From contig NZ_JAEFCD010000010.1 in NCBI RefSeq assembly GCF_016405965.1, positions 57,350-121,349 of the forward strand: a DNA stretch of 64,000 bases, in the 5' to 3' direction. The notes beneath the pieces are model-generated. The model made no database searches. It saw only the letters and a list, made by a program, of their open reading frames with translations, and was not told where the DNA came from. How positions within the stretch are numbered: the stretch's first letter is position 1; every line of letters begins with the position of its first letter. This DNA is from Alteromonas sp. IB21 (GTDB taxonomy: Bacteria > Pseudomonadota > Gammaproteobacteria > Enterobacterales > Alteromonadaceae). Below, in pieces: positions 25,944-35,348 of the stretch. Both the position numbers and the translations under genes were made by a program.

Positions 25944-26609
25944 ATGCCAAGTAAATACAAACAACTTGTTTTAGATAATATCGGTAAAACCGTACACCAC
26001 TGGACTATCATTCGACTGCTTAGCAAAGAGGAATCTCCATCTAGGGCTAAGTGGTACGCTCTTGCCCGATGTAAATGCGGAGTGGTTAAGCCAGTAGTCT
26101 CAGAAAAAATTTTTACCAACTCCTCAAAAAGTTGCGGCTGCGCAAAAAATGAAGCATTGAAAACACATGGTTTTACTACATCAGCAAAAGGTGGAAATTC
26201 AAGAGAGTACGCCATCTGGAACAGTATGAAGCAGCGCTGTCGCAACCCGAAGAATAAACAATATCCTGAATATGGTGGTAGAGGTATCTCTGTTTGCGAT
26301 AGTTGGTTGCGGTTCGAAAACTTTTTTAGAGATATGGGGGAGCGACCATTTAAAGGCGCATCTCTTGAAAGAAAAGATAACAACAAAGGTTATTCGCCAG
26401 ATAACTGCAAGTGGGCTGATCGCAATACCCAAAACAATAACAAGCGAAATAACCGACCAATAACGATTAACGGCGTGACGAAAAACCTTTGCCAATGGGC
26501 TGACGATTACGGCATTGGTCACACAACCATATTTCACAGGATTAAAGCTGGTTGGGATGTTGAGAGAGCTATCACTCAACCCGCAAGACCAATAAAGAGG
26601 GCTGCGTAA
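25944..26609 (+). CDS. phage HNH/AP2-type DNA-binding protein
   Basis: A 221-residue protein. Cys residues in RCKCGVVKPV and SCGCAKNEAL suggest a zinc-binding N-terminal part. The middle, with MKQRCRNPKNKQYPEYGGRGISVCDSWLRFENFFRDMG and SLERKDNNKGYSPDNCKWAD, is a well-known phage motif linked to homing-endonuclease-like proteins (HNH-like fold). A short helix-turn-helix-like tail (NLCQWADDYGIGHTTIFHRI) follows. Such proteins are mobile accessory genes in phages. The ATG sits after a GCTCA/TGAGC hairpin with no clear ribosome binding site. Confidence 0.65.
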   Translation: MPSKYKQLVLDNIGKTVHHWTIIRLLSKEESPSRAKWYALARCKCGVVKPVVSEKIFTNSSKSCGCAKNEALKTHGFTTSAKGGNSREYAIWNSMKQRCRNPKNKQYPEYGGRGISVCDSWLRFENFFRDMGERPFKGASLERKDNNKGYSPDNCKWADRNTQNNNKRNNRPITINGVTKNLCQWADDYGIGHTTIFHRIKAGWDVERAITQPARPIKRAA

Positions 26610-26872
26610 TGTATGACATTGACTTTGATCAGCGTTACTGGGGATTTAAGCGCAATGCTAAAAAAGTATTTTTTAAATGGGTTACTGGGTGCTTCTTCTT
26701 CGGCTCGGCAATGGTCATGGCTAGAGGTATAGATTATGATTTTATCATTGTAGCTTGCGTATCTGTGTTTTACGGTGTCCTCGCAGTAGCCATTTATTCA
26801 GTGGCCTATTACTTGCGCTGGCATGGTGGCAAAGTTGGGCAGTTTTTAACTAAACCTCGAAAAATTTGGTGA
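26609..26872 (+). CDS. two-helix membrane protein
   Basis: 87 residues with two hydrophobic helices (about 26-42 and 49-69), which read FFFGSAMVMARGIDYDFIIVACVSVFYGVLAVAIY. The ATG overlaps the stop of the preceding gene (TAATG), so the two are coupled. No family is recognised. Plausible prophage accessory gene, for example superinfection exclusion, but unproven. Confidence 0.55.
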   Translation: MYDIDFDQRYWGFKRNAKKVFFKWVTGCFFFGSAMVMARGIDYDFIIVACVSVFYGVLAVAIYSVAYYLRWHGGKVGQFLTKPRKIW

Positions 26873-26903
26873 AGATTTAGAATTTTTGATTAAGGGCGAT
26901 TTT

Positions 26904-27614
26904 ATGAAGTATGTACTGGTTTCCACGCTTTGGTTCTCGGGGTCGGCGTACTGCGCATTACCGCATTTTAACAATTTACCGAGCAGTTCAGGCCAAAGCT
27001 CTGCCCTCTCTATGGTTTGCGATGAATATTCTGATCAGAAAATTCAATGTCATTTCAACCAAACTTCTGTTATGAAGAACAAGCCCGAATACACCAGTGA
27101 ACAATTTAGAAAAATCCTCCAGCTGGAACTTGATGAAAAGATGCAAGGGATCAGCATAGAACAGTTCAAGAAGAATGAGTTCGGCGATTTGTGTCAATCC
27201 GATTTCGATAATCTACAAGTCACTGATTTGCAAAAAGAGGTAATTTCGGGTAGTTGTAGAGCTTCAAGCAAACAAGAATTGGTCAGTGTTTATGCAAACA
27301 TGCATGAGGCTAAGCTCCGCACATGCAAGGTTAATAACATCGACACTGGCTCCTATCTGTTTGATCAAATCAGTGAGAATAAATGGGTTAGCACCAATAA
27401 ACCAATCGGAAAGTGCGGCGCCGTGCTTATCCTTTCAATAGAGAGGGAAAGTAGTGACAGGCCTTTATGGACATTTAATCAAGTTAGGCACTACACAAAC
27501 ACAAGCTCAGAAATGTGCGCAAAGCTCCAATCAATCAATGAAACTATGACCTACAGCTGGTCTGGCCAAAAGACGATAGAAAAAGACTGTGACTATATCG
27601 AGTTTGGATTCTAA
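26904..27614 (+). CDS. exported accessory protein
   Basis: 236 residues from ATG 26904, preceded by AAGGGCG; the Ile codon-6 start further upstream is less likely. The N-terminus is a signal peptide (MKYVLVSTLWFSGSAYC) and may be a lipoprotein if the Cys after SAY is the lipidated residue. The mature part contains several further Cys residues (pairs likely) and no recognised domain. It converges on the leftward virion genes, with a four-base overlap. Likely a lysogenic conversion or moron gene. Confidence 0.55.
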   Translation: MKYVLVSTLWFSGSAYCALPHFNNLPSSSGQSSALSMVCDEYSDQKIQCHFNQTSVMKNKPEYTSEQFRKILQLELDEKMQGISIEQFKKNEFGDLCQSDFDNLQVTDLQKEVISGSCRASSKQELVSVYANMHEAKLRTCKVNNIDTGSYLFDQISENKWVSTNKPIGKCGAVLILSIERESSDRPLWTFNQVRHYTNTSSEMCAKLQSINETMTYSWSGQKTIEKDCDYIEFGF

Positions 27615-29710
27615 ATTGAGTTTTGATCTTGCTTTTCATCTTCCATTGCTTCATCAGCAAAGAATGGTGCTAGCATTGACAGGTACTGCCTCGCTCTAGC
27701 GCTTTGTGGCGGCAGCCTGTTTAATGCAATAGCGTTTTTCCTGACAGTGGGATTTGCCATCGCTTCAGCAACCTTTCTTGCTCCAAGGCCATGTACCAAT
27801 GTGTTTAACCCCCCAACAATTCCACCACTAGAGGCTTTTACAAATTCATTTGCTGCTGCTGTGCCAGAGAAATTATATCCAAACTTATCTCCCCATCGCT
27901 CCAACGCTTCGATAGTGAGCTTTATTTCTTCCACCTCTGTTTTATCGAAAAGTGACGCTATCCTCTTCATTCCTTCTTCTGCATTTCGCCCATTCGTGCC
28001 TCGTAACTCCTTGATAAAGGTTGGCCCAGACAAGTGTAGTGTTTTTGCACCATGCGATGGCGCAAAATTCTTAGCCGCGCTAAGCGCATTTGTAAGCATA
28101 AATGATTTGGCGGCTTTGACAGTTTCAGGCGAGTGCTTTTCTAATACACCTACTATTGATTTCATTTCAGATGGCTTTAATGATAAAAACTTCTGCGCTA
28201 CTTTTTCTGGCGCAATTGAGTTTCCACTAGCGCCGAATAACGGCGCAACTGTATCTTCCCCCAGCATTTTACCAATGGCGGTTTTTTCGATGTAATCAAT
28301 GCTCTGCATGTGCTGTCGATAGCTTTGATTAGCCTCTTTGAGTAAAGCGCCAACGTCACTACCGGCTGTTTCTGCTAAATCATCAAAGTCTCGCTCTATG
28401 GCTTGCGTCAGCCTTGCCCCAATTCGCCTTTGCTCTGCTGACTGAATATCTTTGAACAAGTTAGCAGCCCCTTTCGAAACTCGACTAAAGTAGCTTCTAT
28501 TTTTCAGCGCTGTCGATAAGTCAATGTTGTTCGACTTAAACTCGGCGGGGGTGTTCATTATAGGGTCAAAGTCTTTTGTTTTTACCTTTTTGCCCTGTAA
28601 ATCTTTAACTACGCGCTTCATTTCTCTGCGAACTTTAAGTGCTTCTGAGCCTGAGACACCCTCATATTCGTCTAATATTCGCTTGGCTTCTTCTACAACA
28701 TTGCTTGTGTTGAAGTTGCCATTAGGTAAAGCTTCTCGAATCATCCCGTAGTTCTTTTGGGCCATTTTGTCGCGACTATCAAGAATGTCATCAACAGACT
28801 TTTTAATCGAGTTACGTAAAGCATTACCCATGCCTTCTGCATCTATAGCCTCGCCTTTCATGCGCGTGGCTAGATCTTCAATATGCTCGACAGCCTGCCT
28901 ACCTATTTTTTCATCCGCTTTAAATGCTTTTTCTGCTGAGAAAAAAGACTGCCTTGCTCTGTTTTCTAGAAAGGTAAGAGACTTAGATCCGGTTTGAGCT
29001 CCTGGCGTTAACTCGATTCCCGTTCTTTCTATAATGTCCCTTCCCTGTTTGACAAATTCATCATCGGCCTTGTTGGCCGCAATGTTAACGCCTCTTGTTA
29101 TCACATTGCTGGGGAGCACGTTTTCAACCACTCTACCTAGCGCATCAAGTCCAGCATTAGCGCCAGCCCCAAACGCAGCGCCAACCGCAGCTTGCTCGCC
29201 TTTCTCTTTAATGAAGTTATCACCTTCATAGACAGGCTGAAGACCAGCCTCAATAGCTCCAACACCTCCAGCTTGCATGGTGCTCTTTAGTAGGCCAGCC
29301 CCTTTTGTTGCAGCCCCCATTGGTAGGAAAGCGGCGCCAACAGCCCCTGCAACCTCACCCGTCCTTGCTGCTGTATCTCCTTCACTGTATTTATCCCATA
29401 GCGCCTTTTCTTCGGCTATTTTTTGCTGGTAAGCGTCCGCACTACCTTCGTCAACAATGCCGACAGCCTCACCCGCTTCCATTCCTATCTGCTTAGCACC
29501 TTGACCAACCTCAGTCATAAATCGACCTAACCCAGCAGCGCCACGCTCAAAGGTGCTCATAGTCTCTTGTGGCAAGTTTCTTTGCTCTGGCTGACTTGAA
29601 CTGCCTAACTGCGAGAATATTTGCTCTAGTTCTTGCTCGTTTGGTGGGCTATCACCTTCAAGGCTTACTGTGCGGCCTGAGTTTGGATCTTGAATGGTAT
29701 AAACTGCCAT
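27611..29710 (-). CDS. putative ejection (internal virion) protein, large
   Basis: 699 residues, the most downstream gene of the leftward virion operon. It starts AVYTIQDPNSGRTVSLEGD, a motif common at the N-terminus of large phage internal proteins, then a long Ala-rich helical region (about residues 60-200 with TM-like stretches AAAFGAGANAGLDAL) and a coiled-coil tail. Position and composition resemble the DNA-ejection proteins of short-tailed phages. Catalytic motifs are not evident; function by position. Confidence 0.5.
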   Translation of the reverse strand: MAVYTIQDPNSGRTVSLEGDSPPNEQELEQIFSQLGSSSQPEQRNLPQETMSTFERGAAGLGRFMTEVGQGAKQIGMEAGEAVGIVDEGSADAYQQKIAEEKALWDKYSEGDTAARTGEVAGAVGAAFLPMGAATKGAGLLKSTMQAGGVGAIEAGLQPVYEGDNFIKEKGEQAAVGAAFGAGANAGLDALGRVVENVLPSNVITRGVNIAANKADDEFVKQGRDIIERTGIELTPGAQTGSKSLTFLENRARQSFFSAEKAFKADEKIGRQAVEHIEDLATRMKGEAIDAEGMGNALRNSIKKSVDDILDSRDKMAQKNYGMIREALPNGNFNTSNVVEEAKRILDEYEGVSGSEALKVRREMKRVVKDLQGKKVKTKDFDPIMNTPAEFKSNNIDLSTALKNRSYFSRVSKGAANLFKDIQSAEQRRIGARLTQAIERDFDDLAETAGSDVGALLKEANQSYRQHMQSIDYIEKTAIGKMLGEDTVAPLFGASGNSIAPEKVAQKFLSLKPSEMKSIVGVLEKHSPETVKAAKSFMLTNALSAAKNFAPSHGAKTLHLSGPTFIKELRGTNGRNAEEGMKRIASLFDKTEVEEIKLTIEALERWGDKFGYNFSGTAAANEFVKASSGGIVGGLNTLVHGLGARKVAEAMANPTVRKNAIALNRLPPQSARARQYLSMLAPFFADEAMEDEKQDQNSI

Positions 29711-30730
29711 CTAGTTAACCCCCACCACTTTAAAGCGACCTATGCGGGGAGAGCTATCGTCTTGCGTCCCCTGCGTTTGAGTGGCACCTAAACTTGAGTT
29801 GTGGCTTACAAGTTTCTGCCGTCTTGGAAGGTACTCATTGCGGTACCACTCTTTCCAAACCTCTTCACTATCATCTGGAGTTGGGATTGAACCGGCATAC
29901 ATTTCCAAATCTTTATCTGAAGGGTTCCCGCTAGCAGCTGCGAGAGCTTCAGATTTTAGTTTCGATGCTACCCGAGTAAGGGTTTTGTTATCGATGTATC
30001 CATCACCATTCCATAAGCTTTGAATTGGCGTCCAGATGGTATCATCAAACCATCCAGCCGCACCATCAATTGGGGCGCTGCGTGATAACGTCCCATCACC
30101 GTTCTTATCTCCCATCAGCATTGCCAGCGTTTGATCATTCGTTTCATCTTGCGCCTTTTGCGCTGCCATCTTGCTAAGACGCTCCTTTTCTGCTGCGTTG
30201 GGAGCTAGTCCAGATAGTACCTCATAAGCCTCTTGATACTCTGGCGTTCCAGGCACCTTGCCCATATTGACGAGGTCTTGATGCGTTGATGTTTGTTTTT
30301 GGTTTTGAGAGGTATCTTTCTGTTCAGAAGAAACAAGATTGCCATTTTGGTCATAACTCTCAATAAACTTTTCACCGGTTTCGGTGGTTTTGATGCGAGT
30401 CTGCACAACCTTCGGCTTAACTTCCATCTGCTCACTTGTGACTTGCTCACCTGCGGCATTTTTGCCAATCTTGAATTTACTGCCATCATCCCTCTTTTCA
30501 ATAAGGGTACTGGTGACTTTATTCGCATCTTCTCTTGCGTATTTTTCGGTGCGGAGCTTATCTTCTCTCGCAATATCGAGTTCACGAATCTTATCTTCAC
30601 GCGCCCAATTCTGCTGAAGGTTTTCTTGTCGCAATTCTTCAATGGCTTTCATGCGGTAGGCTTCACCGATATTTTGACCGGCTGCCATTAAGCCTTGGCC
30701 TAACCCTGCAAAGAGTGCTGATTTAGACAT
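29711..30730 (-). CDS. putative internal virion protein
   Basis: 339 residues with an N-terminal segment rich in hydrophobic/glycine residues (MSKSALFAGLGQGLMAAGQN) and a long charged helix with repeated AREDK (EELRQENLQQNWAREDKIRELDIAREDKLRTEKYAREDA), suggesting a coiled coil. The remainder is hydrophilic. The stop abuts the next gene. Probable ejection/structural protein by position. No enzymatic motif. Confidence 0.45.
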   Translation of the reverse strand: MSKSALFAGLGQGLMAAGQNIGEAYRMKAIEELRQENLQQNWAREDKIRELDIAREDKLRTEKYAREDANKVTSTLIEKRDDGSKFKIGKNAAGEQVTSEQMEVKPKVVQTRIKTTETGEKFIESYDQNGNLVSSEQKDTSQNQKQTSTHQDLVNMGKVPGTPEYQEAYEVLSGLAPNAAEKERLSKMAAQKAQDETNDQTLAMLMGDKNGDGTLSRSAPIDGAAGWFDDTIWTPIQSLWNGDGYIDNKTLTRVASKLKSEALAAASGNPSDKDLEMYAGSIPTPDDSEEVWKEWYRNEYLPRRQKLVSHNSSLGATQTQGTQDDSSPRIGRFKVVGVN

Positions 30731-31244
30731 TTTGCATTAACCCCCGCGTTTGTGCTTCTTGATTAGACATGGCGGCATAACCTTGTGGCTTGTCGAGTCC
30801 TACGGCTTTTGCGCCTTCGCTAACGTCTTGTTCAATAACATCAGTATCAAGTGTGCCGCGCTGCTCTGCATCTTCGACATACTTTTGGTAAATGGTGTTC
30901 ACGACTTCACTGATAAATTCATCAGTCACTTCGCCTTCACTCATGCGGCCTGATTCAGTCATTAGGCTCAACACTTCTTCAACCAGGTCTTCGCCGATTT
31001 GAATTTTCACCGCATCGGATAAGCCTTTTAACTGCTCTTCGGTGCGGCGTATCAGCACAAATACCGCATTAGCCACACCCTCTTGTGGGGTTTCTGCGTT
31101 TAACACTCGCGCAACTGTATTCTTAGCCACTTCACCGCCATGCAATGAGCGCAATGCTACGTCATAGGCTTGTTCATATTCTGCCTGTTCTTCATCAGTG
31201 GCCTCTTCGGTTCCAATTTCATTTTCTATTTTTGATAAGTCCAT
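30723..31244 (-). CDS. phage virion-associated protein, unrecognised
   Basis: 173 residues, acidic, mostly helical (TDEEQAEYEQAYDVALRSLHGGEVAKNTVARVL). It overlaps the downstream gene by 8 bases (start at 30730). No family is recognised. Its context in the ejection-protein block suggests a virion or assembly role. Confidence 0.45.
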   Translation of the reverse strand: MDLSKIENEIGTEEATDEEQAEYEQAYDVALRSLHGGEVAKNTVARVLNAETPQEGVANAVFVLIRRTEEQLKGLSDAVKIQIGEDLVEEVLSLMTESGRMSEGEVTDEFISEVVNTIYQKYVEDAEQRGTLDTDVIEQDVSEGAKAVGLDKPQGYAAMSNQEAQTRGLMQNV

Positions 31245-31255
31245 AAGGCCACCTA

Positions 31256-32197
31256 TTAACTAAATGCTGAATTTACGTTGAACTGATAAGGCGAGTATTG
31301 CTTATTGCCCATGTTGTAGCGTCTGCGTGCTAATTCTTCTTCTTGCTCTTCTTCATCGGCTTTTTGCTGGAAGTAACCGGCGCCGGTTTGCATTGCGGTG
31401 CTAACTACGGCTCCTTTACCCATTTCACCTAGGCCATTCCAGGCTTTTGACATTAAGCCAGGATTAGCCGACCCTGCTCCCGAACCAGCGGCGGGAACTT
31501 GAATGCCTGCGGTTAAATTGCCGCCAGATTGAAGTGTGCTAAATGTTTGGGATGTGGTTGGGCCAAATGTTGAGCCTGCTTGTGCCATCGAGGTGCCGCC
31601 CAGCGAAGGCGTTGCACTGCTTGCTACGTTTGCCCCCATAGATGCGCCTTGAGTTCCCCCAACACTGCTTGAGAAATTGGTCGCTGCCGTGCCGCCAAAT
31701 TGATTAGTCGTGAGTTTACCCGCATTTGCAACTGCTGAATTGACACCGCTCGCGGTTGTATTAATACCATTGACGGCGGCTGTGGTTGCCTTGCTTGCTG
31801 TGATGCCTGCTGTACCACCTGAGCTTGCAAACCCGCTACCCGCAGCAAAGCCAGCTTGAATTGTGCCGCCTGCCTGTGCTGCACCCGCTGCACCTGCTGT
31901 GCCCCATGCGTTACCCACTGTGCTTGCGGCTGTGCCAAAATTACCCGCCATCAGACTAGAGCCTGCCGAGGATAAACTACCGGCGGCACTACCCACCCCC
32001 GTCATAAATGAACCACCATTCATCATTGAGGAGATGCCCGCACCACCGAAGTAGATAGCGGCACCCGCTAACGCAACTTTAAATACCTTTGATTTAACGA
32101 CTTTACGCACACCTTTGGCTACGCCTTTAACAACGCCCTTTACGGCTTTGCCAACACCTTTAAAAACCTTCTTTACACCTTTAACAACCTTAGACAT
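31256..32197 (-). CDS. Gly/Ala-rich virion protein with Lys-Val amphipathic start
   Basis: From the second in-frame ATG (32197) the protein has 313 residues. The first about 40 residues repeat KGVGKAVKGVVKGVAKGVRKVVK, an amphipathic, very basic stretch; a short hydrophobic segment (VALAGAAIYFGG) follows. The middle is Gly/Ser/Ala/Thr-rich, and the C-terminus is EEEQEEELARRRYNMG. This shape suits a protein that inserts into membranes or binds DNA during genome ejection. It overlaps the GNAT gene by 8 bases. No homologue recognised. Confidence 0.45.
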   Translation of the reverse strand: MSKVVKGVKKVFKGVGKAVKGVVKGVAKGVRKVVKSKVFKVALAGAAIYFGGAGISSMMNGGSFMTGVGSAAGSLSSAGSSLMAGNFGTAASTVGNAWGTAGAAGAAQAGGTIQAGFAAGSGFASSGGTAGITASKATTAAVNGINTTASGVNSAVANAGKLTTNQFGGTAATNFSSSVGGTQGASMGANVASSATPSLGGTSMAQAGSTFGPTTSQTFSTLQSGGNLTAGIQVPAAGSGAGSANPGLMSKAWNGLGEMGKGAVVSTAMQTGAGYFQQKADEEEQEEELARRRYNMGNKQYSPYQFNVNSAFS

Positions 32198-32648
32198 TCT
32201 CTTTCTCCAAATAGGCGTAAACACCGCCTACGTGTGTAAATCCTAAATTCTGATACATGCGACCTACGCGGCCATCGTTATCTAGCCCTGATGTGATACC
32301 CAATTGGATATCAACCACTTTTTCATCTGACTTGGCCCACTTGATGAAACGGCGAATAATGGGCGCTGCGTAATTGCCGTGCTGCTCGTCCATCACAAAA
32401 CACATATCACCGGCGTATTTCTTTTTGCTAAACCAGTGCTGCTCTTTGATTGCCATGAAAAAGCCGACAATCTTGCCTTTGTGTTCTGCTACCCATAACG
32501 CCATTGACTTGTCATTGATAGCGCGAAGCATGACTTTACGCGCCTGTAAATCAAATACATCGGCACCATAGACAGAGCGAGCAAGAATGCGCTTGCCCAC
32601 TTCTATGGCCTGCGTGATATCTTCAGGTGTTGCGAGTCTTACGCCCAT
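32190..32648 (-). CDS. GNAT-family N-acetyltransferase in the virion operon
   Basis: 152 residues with a GNAT-like fold: VGFFMAIKEQHWFSK for beta 4-5 and the VVDIQLGITSGLDNDGRVGRMYQNLGFTHVGGVYAYLEKE C-terminal half, with YxxLGF near residue 130 typical of acetyltransferases. An acetyl-CoA loop of the Q/RxxGxG/A type is not obvious, so it may be a structural relative. GNAT-like genes are common next to head or tail genes of podoviruses. Overlaps both neighbours by 8 bases or 1 base. Confidence 0.65.
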   Translation of the reverse strand: MGVRLATPEDITQAIEVGKRILARSVYGADVFDLQARKVMLRAINDKSMALWVAEHKGKIVGFFMAIKEQHWFSKKKYAGDMCFVMDEQHGNYAAPIIRRFIKWAKSDEKVVDIQLGITSGLDNDGRVGRMYQNLGFTHVGGVYAYLEKENV

Positions 32649-35263
32649 TATCGTACCGCCGTTGGTGGCAAGTCGGTATTGAAGCGGCCATTTTCAGCAC
32701 TACCCATTAAGCCGCCAGCCACGCTTTGCTGCCGCGTTGTCGTGCCAGGTGAAGGAATGGTGCCGCCGTTAGTGTTGCGCCCTGTCGTGCCGCCGTTAGT
32801 GGTGCCGCCACCTGTGCTACCGCCTGGAATAGTGGTGTTGCCGCCTGCGCTATTATCATTGCCGCCATAAGGCTCGCTAGTGTTAGTGGCTCCCCCAATG
32901 CCATAAATATCGGCATAGGTACTGATGTTTTGCTGCACCATGTTTTGAATTTGGCGCTGTATATTGCTGTATTGGCTAGGGTCAATTTCAGGGTTCATAA
33001 AGGCTTCACCCAATGATGCAATCCCCTGATTAACGGCATTAGATACCGCGTTGGAGTATTCCATCTTTTGTGCGAAGTCGTTTTGTGAGGCCTGGATTTC
33101 CATGTTGGCTTTGGTTTGCGCTTCAATCTCAGTCAAGCGGTTTGCCATTTCCATTTGCATATTGTCGCCTTGGAATGACTGTAAGAGGTTATCGCGCTCT
33201 GACTGAATTGTGGCAGACCTGTCCATTTGCGTGAGCGCATTTTGATTTTGCTGCTCAAGCTCTCGCATTCGCTGTTGGCCTTCCGCATCTAGCATACCCA
33301 TTTGGTTGGCGTTGCGGATTTCTTCAAGCTCTTTGTTAAACGATTGCATATCGTTTTGAAGCGCCATATTAACTTCAAGCTGTGAGGCCGTTTTATACTG
33401 CTCCATTTCCATTTGGAAGTCGCGGTTGGCCGCATTCTCGCTAGATTGAAAATCTTGTTCAAGCTCCATTAAGCCGCGTTGGTTTTGATTTTGCGCTTCG
33501 AGTTCACGCATCCGCTGCTCGCCCTGCGCATTTAATGTGCCTAATGAGTTTTCATAGCGTAACTGTTCAAGTTCTTGCTGGAATGAGCGGTCAGCGGCAT
33601 TTTCGCCTGACTGGAAGCCTTGCTGCGCTTCAAGCTCTTGCATTCTTTGCTGACCCTGAGCATCAAGTTGCCCCATAGCGAAATCATTTCGTAGCGCCTC
33701 AAGCTCTTGGGTAAACGCCCTATCTTCTTGATTTTGTCCAGCCTGGAAGGTCTGTTGTGATTCAAGCTCAGTTAATCGCTGCTGCCCCTCTTGGGTTAAA
33801 ATGCCAAGTTGCTGTTGATATTGCAGTTCTGACATTTCCTGTTGGAAACTTCGATCTGCTTGATTCTCATTCGACTGGAATTGCTGTTGCTTTTCAAGTT
33901 CTTGTAATCGCTGTTCACCTTCAGCATCCAGTAAGCCTAATGAGTTTTCATAACGCAACTGTTCAAGCTGTGTAGTAAGCTCTCTATCCGCTTGCGACTG
34001 GTTGGCTTGAAAGTCTCTGTCGGCTTGGCTTTCACCTGACTGGAATTGTTGCTGCTTTTCTAGTTCCGCTAGGCGCTGCTCACCCTGGGCATCCAATAAG
34101 CCCATTTCGTTATTAGCGCGTAACTCTTCAAGTTCAACCTGAAAGCTTCTATCTGCGGCATTTTCACCAGACTGAAACTGTTGCTGCACTTCAAGCTCTT
34201 GAAGGCGCTGCTGACCTTGCTGGTCCAGTAATCCTGCTTCATTTTGCGCACGCAGATTTTCAAGCTCACGCTGCTGTGTTCTGTCGGCGGCATTTTCACC
34301 GGCTTGAAACTGCTGTTGCGAGTCTTGCATACCTTGCTGGAAGCTTCTGTCTGCTTGATTTTCACTAGACTGAAAGCTTTGTTGCGACTCTTGAAGCCTT
34401 TCTTGTAGTGTTCTATCTGCGGTGTTCTGCTGGCCTTGAAAGGATTGTTGAGATTCAAGCTCACGCATTCTAATCGCTTCTTCAGCGGATAAAATACCTA
34501 ACTGATTTTTATACTGAAGCTCTTGCATTTCTTTTTCAAACGAGCGGTTTTGGCTGTTCTCGCCCGATTGGAAATTTTGTTGCGACTCTTGCAATTCTTT
34601 TTGTAGCGCTCGGTCTGCGCTAGATTGCCCTGACTCAAAATCAAACTGATTACCTTGAAGCCTTTCTTGTAACGCTCTATCTGCGGCACTTTCGCCAGCG
34701 GTGAATTGCTGACTGTCTTTATTTAAGTACAATTGATTAAGCGCGGCATTATCTTGCATCCCTACCGCTTGTGCGTTTTGATTGTTTGTCTGCGCTACGG
34801 TGCTGTACGTGTTGGCATCTTGCTGCGCAATAGGCAACGCTGTATTAAACATGGCGTTTAACGCATTCTCATTAGCGATAGAGCTTGATTGCAAGCCCCG
34901 TGAAGCAGAATAGCGGTTAGCCTGTTCTACCGCCTTTTGCATTAGCGGGTTATCTTGGCTTAATAAGCCATTTACCCTGTCTTCAACGCGCATATTACTA
35001 GTCACATCCATTGTCTGTGGCGTGTAGCGGTTAGGTTGCGCTGAAGTTGATTGAGTGGGCGGTGTCATCATCGTAGTGCGCATCATATTTTGCGCTTTAG
35101 GAGTCGATGAAGTGGGCTTTATCTTACTGCCATCATCGGGCATGAGCTGCTTGGTCATGGTGGCTTTCATCAATCCCCCGCTTTGTGGGCGAATAGATTG
35201 TTGTTTTTTAGGCGCGACTGTGCTGCTCGCAGCCTTATTCGCCTGCAAGTTGGGCAATTGCAT
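32648..35263 (-). CDS. large repeat-rich coiled-coil virion protein
   Basis: 871 residues. Residues about 190-600 consist of tandem repeats of about 22 and 44 residues with a core such as LLDAQGEQRLAELEKQQQFQ followed by SGENAADRSFQ. The repeats are rich in Gln, Glu and Ser and read like hendecad coiled coils. A Gly/Thr-rich tail (GGSTGGGTTNGGTTGRNT) ends the protein. The N-terminal 190 residues are Gln/Asn-rich. The position, next to other ejection-type genes, suggests an internal virion protein or a long fibre; function is inference. Codon usage is uneven because of the repeats. Confidence 0.6.
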   Translation of the reverse strand: MQLPNLQANKAASSTVAPKKQQSIRPQSGGLMKATMTKQLMPDDGSKIKPTSSTPKAQNMMRTTMMTPPTQSTSAQPNRYTPQTMDVTSNMRVEDRVNGLLSQDNPLMQKAVEQANRYSASRGLQSSSIANENALNAMFNTALPIAQQDANTYSTVAQTNNQNAQAVGMQDNAALNQLYLNKDSQQFTAGESAADRALQERLQGNQFDFESGQSSADRALQKELQESQQNFQSGENSQNRSFEKEMQELQYKNQLGILSAEEAIRMRELESQQSFQGQQNTADRTLQERLQESQQSFQSSENQADRSFQQGMQDSQQQFQAGENAADRTQQRELENLRAQNEAGLLDQQGQQRLQELEVQQQFQSGENAADRSFQVELEELRANNEMGLLDAQGEQRLAELEKQQQFQSGESQADRDFQANQSQADRELTTQLEQLRYENSLGLLDAEGEQRLQELEKQQQFQSNENQADRSFQQEMSELQYQQQLGILTQEGQQRLTELESQQTFQAGQNQEDRAFTQELEALRNDFAMGQLDAQGQQRMQELEAQQGFQSGENAADRSFQQELEQLRYENSLGTLNAQGEQRMRELEAQNQNQRGLMELEQDFQSSENAANRDFQMEMEQYKTASQLEVNMALQNDMQSFNKELEEIRNANQMGMLDAEGQQRMRELEQQNQNALTQMDRSATIQSERDNLLQSFQGDNMQMEMANRLTEIEAQTKANMEIQASQNDFAQKMEYSNAVSNAVNQGIASLGEAFMNPEIDPSQYSNIQRQIQNMVQQNISTYADIYGIGGATNTSEPYGGNDNSAGGNTTIPGGSTGGGTTNGGTTGRNTNGGTIPSPGTTTRQQSVAGGLMGSAENGRFNTDLPPTAVR

Positions 35264-35348
35264 AATTGAAAGTCTCTATCGGGGAAAGAAAATGAAGATG
35301 CTAGAACCGCATCATGGTTAATTTTACAGCAAAGCTCGGTAATTGCAA

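Noticed and set aside
30205..34689. Basic readings inside the large virion genes
   Set aside because: They are shadow frames of the repeat-rich genes on the same strand.
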